A DNA stretch of 64,000 nt from Rhinopomastus cyanomelas (lineage: Eukaryota > Chordata > Aves > Bucerotiformes > Rhinopomastidae). The position numbers and the translations under genes were made by a program. Shown here piece after piece: positions 36,123-47,300 of the stretch (positions within the stretch are counted from its first letter, which is position 1; the number at the start of each line of letters is the position of its first letter). Location: assembly GCA_013400115.1 (NCBI GenBank), contig VXBP01008287.1:781544-845543 (forward strand), given 5' to 3'. The notes under the pieces are model-generated. The model did not search any database. It saw only the letters and a program-made list of their open reading frames with translations, and had not been told where the DNA came from.

Positions 36123-37309
36123 TCCTTCCTCTCAGGTATCAGGAACCCCTCACCAGTGCCTGTGCTCCTCACACTCTGGGCCTCAGTTTCCCTTCTTAGC
36201 GCTCACCTGGTGCTTCCTGAGCACCAGCAGAGCTCCGGTTACTCATCTGATGATTTATTTAGAGCCTGATGGTTTGATGGCGCCAAGCTGGATGCAGCCA
36301 GCCCATTTCCTGGCTTTGCTTGTGGACTGGGAGCTGTCTTTCCGGAGCAGACAAGTGCTCTGCTGTTGTGCAGGAGGGAGAGGCCCTGGTACCTCCCTGC
36401 AAACAAATCTGGTGAAGAACAATCAGTGAAAATCATAGATCAGGGAAAACAGGACTGGAAGAGCCCCTGGGAGATTGGCTGGTTTATTCCCCTCTTTCTG
36501 TGAGGGAATTGCTTCTGGCAGAGGGAAGCCAGGCTAAAATATTGTAACATCCCAGACATGCTCTCAGTGTTTTTGCTGCTCACCAGCAACGTTGTGGTGG
36601 TTGTGCTGATGGGGGATGTGGTGATTTGGGATGTGCTGATGGTGCTGTACATTGAGCAAGTGGTTCCACAGTGGTGGAGGTACCCCAAAATAGGCACCAC
36701 TGCCTCTGCAGGACCCTGTTCCCCCTGCCCCAAGGGTTTCCCAGTGACCACATGGTGTCATAATCTACAACACAAGGATCTGGCAGCCCTGGAACATCCC
36801 ACCACACCCAGTCAGGTGTTGGTGGTCTTGCCATGATGGCTGTGAGGAGCACTCAGATGAGAGGGCTCTGCTGAGAATGCAGACTGGGCACAGCTGAACC
36901 TGACCCTGCAGAGGAGCCAGGCTTGCTCAGACTCTGTGGGGGCCCTGAAGCTGTGGGCTGGGAAGGACCGTGGTGCAGGCAGGGTGCCAGCTTCCCTGGA
37001 CTGGCGTCACTGCCCTCCAGTCCCCTGGAAATACCTGGTGTGAGGAAGGCAGATGCAGCAACAGGACAGCAGGGTGACCACAAGGCTGAGTGACCCCATG
37101 CTGGAGCAGCTGGGGACACTGGATCTGTTCCTTCTGTGGGGTTGGGGAAACTTGGGGTTGTCTGGTCACCATCAGGTCCTGGCATGGGGAGAGAAAGAGT
37201 GAGAGATGCACCTCTCTGGCCATAGTGCTGTGGTTAAGGGGTGGGTGTCTGGCTGTTCACTTGAGCTCAGCACAGCAAGTCTGGCCCTGCTCCTGCGGGC
37301 AGGTCAGCA

Positions 37310-37725
37310 GCACCCTGGGATTACCCCAGGGTATCCTCACTGTCCTAAATGGCCCCCTGGGTCACCCAAAATTACTCTCCCCCAGACCAAAATGTCCACT
37401 TGAATCACTCTGGGATCCCTCCTACTGTCTTCGGTGTCCCCCTGGGTTGCCCTCATGGGTCTCCTCATGGTCCCCACTGGGTAACCTGGATTTTCCTTCA
37501 CCATCGCAAATGACCCCCAGGATTCCCCCATGATCCCAAATGGCTACCCCCACAGTACCCAAATCTCCTCTTCAAAGTCCCCAGGGGCAACTTGGGTCAT
37601 CTCAGAATCTACAGTGTCCCCATGAGTCACCCCAAGATGCCCCCTTGAGTCCCAGGGTCCCTTTGGTTTACCTAAGGGCTCTTCTGTGATCCCAAATGTC
37701 CCCTGGGGTTACTCTGCCATGGTGG
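37310..37725. repeat. Degenerate C-rich minisatellite, ~20-25 bp units
   Basis: Recurring variants of CCCAAATGTCCCCTGGGTCAC, for example CTAAATGGCCCCCTGGGTCAC near 37344, TCCCAAATGGCTACCCCCAC near 37535 and TCCCAAATGTCCCCTGGGG near 37690, with words such as GTCCCC and ATGGTCCCC throughout. Units are diverged and the phase drifts. Confidence 0.65.
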
Positions 37726-37769
37726 GTGAGGATAAAAGGTCAGGCCAAACTGGAAGACACTAGTATGGG

Positions 37770-37950
37770 TGTTTCATCAGGAACTGGAACAAGCTGCCCA
37801 GGGAGGGGATTGAATCGCTGTTTCTGAGTGTGTTTCAGTCATGCATATCTGGAGCTAAGGGACAGGGTTTAGAGGTGGCCTTGGGACAGTTGGGTTCATA
37901 GTTGGACTTGATGATCTTGTAGGTCTTTTCCAACCTAAATGATTCTACGA
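37770..37950 (+). repeat. CR1 LINE 3' fragment
   Basis: Contains GGAACAAGCTGCCCAGGGAG, then TTGGACTTGATGATCTTG and TTTTCCAACCTAAATGATTC. Immediately follows the minisatellite. Confidence 0.88.
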
Positions 37951-40900
37951 GTCAGGGGCTGCACACCCAGCTCTGGGTTCACTGTGTGGGATCTGACTGC
38001 TTTAGGGGCTTTTCCTTGCCAAAGTAGGACTTCAGGTGGGATAGGTAGCTTGGGTCCCTTCCCTAGATGGTTTTTAGACCCCAGATTTCTGCACACAGGA
38101 AAAACAAAGGCGATCCTGATGATTTCTTAACGCAAAAGCATCGCGTGCTCGGCTCGCTGGAGATTCACATGGCCTGCGGGGCACGGGGAGGTTCTGCTGA
38201 CTCAGGTGTTTCTCTTACAATGAAAATGGCCAGCATTGTTACCTTGGTGGCTGCAGAAAAGCACGGGAAATCTTCCTGAGCAGCTGCTGGGTCACCCCTC
38301 ACCAGGCAACTACCCCATGGTGGCTTATCCTGTGTAATACTACTTTCTGCAGTGCCCAGCATGGGAATGGGAGCCGGGACTGGGACAAGGAAGAGGGAGT
38401 CATCAGCCCTCTCTGTACCTCTGTTATGGTTGCCTGAGCCTGGGGGCTGTGTCACAGCCTTGCACCCCACAGACAAGGTGGGTGTCTGCCTAAGTGGAGA
38501 TGGGTCTGGGACGGAGCTTGATCCCTCATCTCCCCATGGCTTTCACCGTCCTGTGCCCAGCAGAGCAAGGAGCCCCTGCAGACTGGGATGTAGCAAGATG
38601 CTTACTGGTCCCAGTCACTCAGACTGACTGTCCGTCCTCTGTACACAGCGGGAGAAGGAGTGTGTAGCTAGTTTGGAGCTAGTTGGGGTGTTGGTGTGAG
38701 CAGAAGTGTTGGCCACTGGCAGCCTGGGAAGTTGTCCTTCCCTTTGCCCATCTCTGTGATGGGAACTATAACATCTCCACGAAGGGCAGGTGGGGACAGG
38801 AAACATGTTGGCCATCCCAGTGCAAAGTGCTGGGTGAGTGCAGTTGCCTGCAGACCTGCTCTCAGGGTGTCCCTGGGCTGCACAACCATGAATTGCTTTG
38901 GCTCCCTGAAGGAGTGGTAGTTGTGTCCAGACCTGGAGGGTGCTCTGATTAGTTCCTACTCAGAAGTGTGTAAAAGCCAGGGCACAAGCAGGATCCCTGG
39001 TGTTTCCTGCCCTGGCTGAGCCTGTGATTGAGGCAGGTTGCTTTTGCTTCTGTCTGAGTAGGTAAAGTAGCACAGGAGCTTTGGAGTGTCAGGCCATGGG
39101 AGCAGTGGAAAGCCCTGAAGTTATTTCAGACCTCAGTCCTGGGATCTTTTCCTTCCCCATCAGTGATTCATGCCCATCCGTCCATCTGTTCTCGTACACC
39201 ACCCCTGCAGGACTCTGATTCAAACCAGTGATGAAGGAAGGAGAAAAACCCTCCAACCACTTTGGCCTCAGCCCCTAACCACAGTAAACCAAAGCCCCTC
39301 TCTGCAGGGCAGCCTGCTTTGGTGGGCAGTGCCAGCCTGACACTGGGACATCCCTGCCTTAGGCATCAAGGTACTTGCTGGAGACCTTGTCCGAGGCGGC
39401 ACAGATGAGGTTGCTGCCGTGAAGCAGCCCGGCCATCTGGGGAAACATCCTGCATGGAGCATATGGACCATTAAAAATGCAGTGATGGTGTTTACTGGGA
39501 GCTTTTTCCCAGCGTGTTTTCCCAGTTGTTGCAGCCCCAGGGACAGAGAGGTTCCTCTCTTCTGTTCGTGGTGTGTAAGGGCTGAGTGAGGTGTTTGATC
39601 CACGCTGGATGGGAGAGTTTAGGGCTGGATTTTGAGTTCATGGCCATGTTTCCGTGGCAGGTTGGGGCTGTGGGTTTGACCCTGTCGCAGCCCGCTTCCT
39701 CCTCCACCTCCTCCTTCTGTCTGGGAGAACACTGCAGGAGTTCAAAGGGAAAATTCCAGCTTGGGCTAAACATTGGCCACAGCAGAAATGGGTTTGGCAT
39801 TTTCTTTTTGACGTTGGGGCTAGCTGCACTGGAGCAACAGAGTTTGTCCTTTATAGGAGCACCCCTTATAGGTAGATAACTGCTTGCTAGATAATAATAT
39901 ATAATTAGCAAGGATTAGCCCATAATCTCATCTAATTGACAGAGGCTGTGGATGTTGTTCAGTGGACTGCCAGCAGAAGAATTAGAGCATCGTTAATTGC
40001 AGTGTAACCCTGGCACGGGCTTCCTTTTATTTTTCATCCCATGGCATGTCACCATCCCACTGTGCCTCAGTTTCCCCTCCAGGACATCCACCACAGCAGA
40101 GGGGTGTTTAAACAAACCCAGCCTTTGTGGTAATCCCCACAACTGCTGTGAGAGGACTCGCTCCTGAGCAATTATTTAAAATCCCCTTTAAAAGTGCTAC
40201 AGCAAGAGAGACCCAATGCTTCTGGTGCTGTGCCGTGCACAGAGGAGCCAGGGTTTGCTGGCTGCGTGGTGGGGAACTGCTTAACATGTTTCCCCTCTCT
40301 CCACTTCTTCTTTTCTGCTTCCCTCTGTCCTTCCTCTGCTCCAGCCCCAGATTTCTGTGGTGTGATAACAAACCCTAGGAGGGACGTTCCTGAAGCCTCC
40401 TTCAAACATGCAGGGCTCCAAAAGACATCTGTGGCTGCTCCTAGCCTTAATCTGGGGCCAGCCTAGCAAACCCTTCGCATTAGAGGGCTGCTGGGGAAGC
40501 AAATGGGATCTAAAAGTTTGAGTTCTTTGTGGAGAAACCTTTGAAGAGCCTCTTAAAAGATGAAAACTGGCGAAGCACTGCGCACTTTCTTGTCCAAAGG
40601 ACAGGGAGGGTCTTGTCTGCTCCTGTCTTCTTTCGCCCAAGTAATTTGCAGCAGCACAAAGCTCTCCTGAGCAGTGCCTGCTCATGGGAACAGAGCAAGC
40701 TGTCACCTGGTGCCTTCCCAAACTGGCTCTGCAAAGGTAGGGTCAGAAGTCAGCTCTGGCTGGGGTGAATTTACCCCTTCATCCATCCCTGTGCTCCTCT
40801 GCACCCACCCAGTATCCCCCAAGCACCGGCAGCGTGAGCAGGGGAGGGGAGCAGAGCAGGAGACCGTTGCTTCCAGAAGGTGCTCCTCTCCCTCTCCCTC

Positions 40901-42272
40901 TCCCCTCCCCTCTGCTGGGTGTGGCAGGTGTCTGTTGGGTTTGTGCACCCTCTTGCTGAAAAATCTATGGGCTGAGCTTAACATCATGAGAAAAGGAGTG
41001 GGGGTGGAAGGCAGAACCTTTTCTGAAGATTGGGTGCCTCCTTCGTTTAGCATTTTCTTTGTAAGAAGGGAAGCAGCTATTTCAAAGGCACTGTGCCAGA
41101 GGAACCCAGCACAAGACAGCCACCACTCAGCCCTTTCATCCTCCCTTTTAATCTAGAAAGGGTTCCCCAGTGTGAAGACAGGAGCTCATGGGGTGTCCGT
41201 GCCTTTGTAACTGGTACCCTGGGGCTGGTGGGTACCACACAGTGGCTGCCAAGGAAAACCAGAGGAGAAAGAGCAGAATTCAGGAGAAATGGCTTTTTGG
41301 GCAAACTTTAGGGTGCATGAGGGGCCCCTTCCTCCCTCATTGTAATGTAGAACCCATGTAGCAAGACAATCCAAGCTGGTGAGGATCCTGCAGAACTTCC
41401 TGTAAGTAGGTTTGCCACAGGCAGACTATAGCATACGAGATGTTCCAGAGCCAGCCCAGGCTCAGGAGCAATGCACTCCATAGGGTTCAGACCTATTTCA
41501 AGAGATTTCTGGAGGTCACAGTGACCACAGCTAGTCAGCAGCTCACAGCACTGAGAACTAGCCATCCCTGGCCTCCTGTTTCATCCACAAGTCACATGGC
41601 CCCAGTCTCCCCACTGGCTGCATCACCCAGTGGAGGGAAGGAAGAACTGAGGAGTAGTGAACTGGTTCAGTAGGTAACTTAAGGCATGAATAACTGTGGT
41701 TTTGCAGGTGAGATTGCTCCAAGGGGGGAACCTTGTCTTTAGAGGGTAACTAAAAACTTGATTCCAGCCAAGTGTCAGGTATGCCATCGTCGCATTCAGC
41801 ATCACCCTCTGGGAAAATGCATCCCTATTGCTTTCTTGTATCTCTTTCTTCCTTTCCGGTTTTGTCCTTAAAGCATCGCCTTGTTCTCTGCATTTCATCC
41901 AGTTCTCTGGGTCTCAAGTCCAACCTTCACAACTGAAATTCTTTCCAGTTCCTCCAGACGGTGAGCTTTATGCAAAGCTGGGTCTGTGAATTGTCAGCCC
42001 AAAAGTTACTGCCAAGATAGAGGCGCTGGACCAGGGGTTACACATTTAGGACCCTTCAAACACAGGTTGGGGAAAAAATATGTTGCCCATTAAATAGGGA
42101 AACTGTACATGAGAGTTTCCTCCTGGTGTGTGTTTAGTGGGACACATGACAGTCATGTTCTGTGCTGAAGAGCTGAATAAAGACTAATTCCTAGTTTTCC
42201 CGCTGCATTGTTTGTCCTTAAGCGACTTCAGAAAGAAGACCTCTGACCACAACTGAGCAAAAGATGCTTCGT

Positions 42273-42892
42273 TATGGAATCACAGAATGGTTTGGGCTGG
42301 AAGGGATCTTAAAGATCCTCCAGTCCCAACCCCCTGCCACGGGCAGCGACACCTCTAACCAGACCAAGTTGCCCAGAGGCCCATCCAACCTGACCACTTC
42401 CAGGGATGGAGCAGCCACAACCTCTCTGGGCAACCTGTTCAGTGTCTCAGTGCCCTCACAGGGAGCGACTTCCTCCTAACACCAAATCTGAATCTCCCCT
42501 CCTCTAGCTTAAAGCCATTTCCCCTCATCCTACCACTACAAACTCTTGTAAAAAGCCATTCCCCAGCATTCTTATAGCCCCCCTGCAGGTACTGGAAGGC
42601 TGCTATAAGGTCTACCCAGAGCCTCTTCTTCTCTAGGCTGAACAGCCCCAACTCTTGAGCCTGTACCCAAAGCAGAGGTGCTCCAGCCCTCTGATAATCT
42701 TCATGGCCTTCCTCTGGCCTTGCTCCAACAGTTTGATGTCCTTGAGCTGGGGGCTCCAGAACTGTACGGTCTCACCAGGGCGGAGTAGAGGAGCATCACC
42801 TCCCTCGACTTGCTGGTCACGCTTCTTTTGATGCAGCCCAGGATACGGTTGGCCTTGTGGACTGAAAGCTCATTGCCAGCTTATGCTGAATT
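42273..42892 (-). repeat. CR1 LINE, ~620 bp
   Basis: Begins at the inverted tail (GGAATCACAGAATGGTTTGG), passes through CAACCTCTCTGGGCAACCTG and AGGCTGAACAGCCCCAACTC, and ends in internal CR1 sequence (CCAGAACTGTACGGTCTCAC, then AGCCCAGGATACGGTTGGCC). Confidence 0.93.
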
Positions 42893-43244
42893 TCTCGTTT
42901 GATTTCAATTCCCATGACTGCAAACAGGGAGCTTTCACTCATCTCCACATTTTGTTCTGTCTCCCTCCTAACTCAGGGCAAGGTCTGTGCCCCGTCCCTC
43001 ATACACACATGCACGCGCAGCGAACACTTCATCACCTACCAGTGAGGAAACACTGTGTCCTTGGAGCTTTGGTGAAGAGCAAGATGACTTGAGGAAATCA
43101 GAGTAAACATAAGCCAAGGTTTCCAACTTTTCATAACTGTAAGTAGTTTGTTGCTTAAAACTGTTCACACGATCACTCTGAACCATCTTCCTTGCAGAGG
43201 GGAAAAAACCCAACCTTTGCGAGGAGTATTGTTTATAACCCAAT

Positions 43245-43250
43245 TTTATT
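43245..43250 (-). terminator. TCEANC2 polyadenylation signal candidate
   Basis: The minus strand reads AATAAA about 1.1 kb past the TCEANC2 stop. If used, the 3' UTR would contain the CR1 at 43600-43972 in antisense. No closer AATAAA was seen. Confidence 0.4.
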
Positions 43251-43599
43251 TAGAAAATTCAAGTTCTGTCCATGTTACAGTGAGAACAAGCACCACATTC
43301 ACATCAGGAGTGAGGTATGGCCGTCTGAGTGAGCTGCTCATTAAACAGCAGAGGTGTTAGATAGCACCTAGGTGTTTTGATTTCCATCCCATGGCTTTAG
43401 AAAACATCCACAACTGCTGGATGGCTGAGTCTATGGAATGGTGGACAGCAAGTTACTGAAAGCCATGCTGCATCTGGCTCTGAAATGTGGCAACTGGAAA
43501 TCACCCAGCTTGACAAAACAGCTCACTGCTGCCACAGGCAGGGCCCAGCTGCGGCCACCATTTAGCCAGCCCATTTCAGGTTAAAGAGGGTTCCACTAG

Positions 43600-43972
43600 G
43601 AATCTCCTCCTGTGGTCTGAGGGGAGACTTTGATCTCTCTATAACTACCTGAAAGGAGGTTGGAGCAAGGAGGGGTTCAGCCTCTTCTCCCTGGTGGCAA
43701 GTGACAAGCCCACAGGAAATGGCTGCAAGCTGCACCAGGGGAGGTTTAGGCTGGATGTTGGGAAGAATTTCTTCACTGAAAGGGTTATTGGACATTGGAA
43801 TAGGCTGCTCAGGGCAATGGTGGAGTCACCATCCCTGGAGGGATTTAAAAGGCAGATGTGTACTGATGTAGTACTGAGTGACAACAGAGGGTGGTGACCT
43901 GGCAGTACTGGGTTGAAGGCTGGGTTTCGTGACCTTAAAGGTCTCTTCCAACCAAAGACATTCTGTGGTTTT
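43600..43972 (+). repeat. CR1 LINE 3' end
   Basis: Contains TAACTACCTGAAAGGAGGTT, GAAGAATTTCTTCACTGAAAG, GAGTCACCATCCCTGGAGG and GGTCTCTTCCAACCAAAG. The left edge may extend to 43575. Confidence 0.9.
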
Positions 43973-44374
43973 GCATACAATTACCCTGAATTCCCAGTAT
44001 TTCCCACCAGCACACTGCTCCTTTATGTAATTCAGATGATGCCACCTGAAGATCCACGTCAGGGATAGAGATGGAGCTGGATGAATGGATGACAGACAGA
44101 GGTGAGAAACAGGTGAGTCAGCATGGGTGGGCTTGTAGCGCAGAAACATGCAGCACAGTAGATTAAACTTTTCTTGCCCACACAGATTTCTACCAAGTCA
44201 GATCTCCAGCACCACACTTCCATCATTAGTAGCTCTTGTCTTGAGCAGCCCAGTGAGCGGTGCCAAGTGAGTCACACCACCAGCGCTTGGGCACTCCCCT
44301 CATGACAGAAAGGGCTCCCGCTTCCACTGAGATGTAGGCACACCAAGTTCTCACTCGGGATCGAGCACCACGTG

Positions 44375-47300
44375 TCACTTCTTATGGCTCTGTACAAAGG
44401 CAGGGATGGCAAGTGTGCCAGCCCTGACTTCTGCTCGTGTTTCAGGTTTGTGCTTTAACGAGAAGACAAGAGCTCGCACCGTTCTGCGGTAAGGTGCGCT
44501 AATGAGACGGGAGGAGAGATGAAAAACTTCTCGCTCGATATTTTCAGCCAGTGGGTGATCAATCTGGAAACAGCAGAGTATAAAATCAGATCCTTGTGTT
44601 TAATAAGGAGAGACCAACTGATTGAAATTGGGAGTTTTTCAGCGTTTCTTCATTAATCAGCTTGGATTCAAGGAAATCTACTTCCCATCACAGGTATAAC
44701 AGGAAACAATTTAATTCCATCCTAGCAATTAAGGCAACATGGGCAGTGGCAGGGAACACATCCACATCTCCAGCTGGGTGGCAGCACTTTGCCATCACAG
44801 CAGGAAACTAATCTGCAACTAGCTTTGGGTATCGAGCTCAAGTGCAATTACAAGAGCCACATCGTACCGTCTCCATCAAGCAGAAAGCTCCCTTTTGATC
44901 TAGCTGATGTAAGGTACCTTGGATACTGTTTTAAAGTTGATTCCAACAGCAACTCTCAGACATGCCAAACACTTGGCAACTATGCCCGGTGCTATAAAGG
45001 GAAACGCGGGCTCTCTGTGTGTGGAAGGAGGTATAATTAAGAACGCAGAAAGGGATTTGCTAAATGTTAATTAGGTAGTTATTGCTTCAACATGTGCCAA
45101 AGCCTGTAATTTAGCACAGCTTATGAAAAAAAACGTCTCCCACCCATCAAGAAATGGTTGTAATTTCACTTCCGCCTCTGGCGAGGGGGAATCTCCTGTA
45201 CTTTGTGCGTAGGAGTTTCCAGTGTGTAAGCAGTGGGAATCTCTTAAGTCCTTTACTCACTCTGTTGGGCAGACAGAGCGTTGGCCTCTCACTTAGTGAC
45301 CCATCACTAAGACAACACTCTGCTGGGCAGCACTAGAAGCCCCTTGGATTCACTCAGCTCCACCCTCCCTGTCTGGTGACCCTCTGTGGCTATCTATGCC
45401 GTTCCCCTGCTGCTTTAAGCTCCACATCTATGAACAGGGGTAGCTGCAAGCCAGAAGGGTGGTGTTCTTCCTTGCTGTGCTTCAGATGAGTCCTATTCAG
45501 AGGCAATTCTACTTTACCTAGTACTCCCCATTTCAGGCCTTTACAACCCACAGGTTCGGACTTTCCTACAGTCACAGATGTGTTTTCTGAGAACTAAGCT
45601 TGACCCAGCAGCCCCGCAAAGACGAGTCCGTGTCTTTATGAGGCATTTCCCCAACAAACCACCTTTTGTGCTGTCTCAGTCCAGACAGACTGAAAGTTGG
45701 AGAGGCTGTTCTCAGAGCTTTGAAAACTCCTTGGAGGTGTCCAAAGCCAGGCTGGATGAGGCCTTGAGCAACTAAGTCCAGTTGAGAGGTATTGCCACCC
45801 ATGGCAGGGAGGTTTCGGTAGATGTTCACAGAATCACTGAACATTAGGGACTGGAAGGGACCTTGAAAGATCATCCAGTCCAATCTCCCTGCCACAGCAG
45901 GATCCCCAAGATCCAGTTGCACAGGAAGACATCCAGGTGGCTTTTAAATATCTCCAGAGAAGGAGACTCCACAACCCCCTGGGCAGTCCCTTTTAGTGCT
46001 CCGTCACCCCACCCAGAAGAAGTTCCTTCTCATCTTTACTTGAGCCTCCTATATTCCAGCTCACATCCACTGCCCCTTGTCCTATCATTGGATGCCACTG
46101 AGCTGAGCCTGGCTCCATCCTCCTGACACCCACCCTTTCCACATTTATCAACAATAATGGGGTCACCCCTCAGTCTCCTTTTTTCCAAGCTAAAGAGGCC
46201 CAGCTCCCTCAGCCTTTTCTCATCAGGGAGATGCTCCACTTCCTTCATCATCTTGGTGGCTCTGTGCTGGACTCTAAAGCAGTTCAGCGTCCTTCACCCT
46301 TCCAACCTGAGTCAGTCTATGATATTATAAACAGCGAATGTCTCCCCTGACTTGCCATTTATAGGATAATTAGTGAATCGATGAAAAGAGAGAAGTGTCG
46401 CATTTCACAGACTAAACAAACTAGTCATTAAGCTTTAGAGCAAAGCCCTGTCCATTTACTTAAAGATACCTGAGGGACCTGGGATTTAACCCCACTTTCA
46501 ACCTTTCCTCTCTGTTTTTGCAGCAGATTTAAATTTACAAATGTCTCATCTGATCACTGAACGTAGGGATTGTCTGGTCTGGGCCCCATCGCCACAAGCA
46601 GCACCAGCTTTACAGTAGCTATGGCTGAAAAACATGTGAATGACAATCTGAAAGGTCTCTTCCAACCAAAGATACCCTTTAGTTTTGTCATTCTGTAACT
46701 TGTTTGTACAATAAGTAGCTATCTGAGCCAAAGGCAAACAGATCTTAAGGCCACCTCTAGATCCAGGGCTTCACAAAGCAGCTTCCGTGCGTTCTTTCTG
46801 AAAGCCTCGGTCTTGGGATCACTCCTGACCTCTATTGAGGGCTTGTTTGAATGGTCTTTGATGAAAGTTCGCCACTCTGTGTAAATCTCTTTGGCGAGGC
46901 TGGCCACGTCGAGATCGGAATGTTTGCGCATCTTATTCACTGTGTGACCTGGAAAACACGCACACCTCCTGTGGGTTTGGTAGGTGGACAAAATATAGTG
47001 GACAGCAGAACAATCCTATCAACGCTAAAGTGGCCACACAGTTTCAATTCAGGCAACGTCAGCAAAACAACCAGAACATTGACAAGAATGCCCATTTAAA
47101 ATTATTAGGAATGAGGCAGAAGTAGGGAGGTGATTGTTTCCCTGTACTCCACACTGGTGAGGTTGCACTTTGAGTACTGTGTCCAGTTTTGGGCACCTCA
47201 GTACAAGGGAGACATTGAGGTGCTGGAGCAGGTGCAAAGGAGAGCAACAAAGCTGGTCAAGGGCCTGGAGAATAAATCTTATGAGGAGAGATTGAGAGAG

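Larger units (their letters stand above)
33186..44374. other. Intergenic region between CDCP2 and TCEANC2
   Basis: About 11 kb between convergently oriented genes. It contains CR1 fragments (34311-34562, 35213-35290, 37770-37950, 42273-42892, 43600-43972), a degenerate minisatellite (37310-37725) and otherwise GC-rich unique sequence without recognisable exons. The first AATAAA after the CDCP2 stop on the plus strand is at 36117-36122, 2.9 kb away, so where CDCP2 transcription ends is unclear. Open frames here are short and show no domain. Confidence 0.6.

Noticed and set aside
40281..41156. Several 100-160 aa open frames in the CDCP2-TCEANC2 interval
   Set aside because: Overlapping frames on both strands in GC-rich sequence, no recognisable domain, codon pattern or splice architecture.
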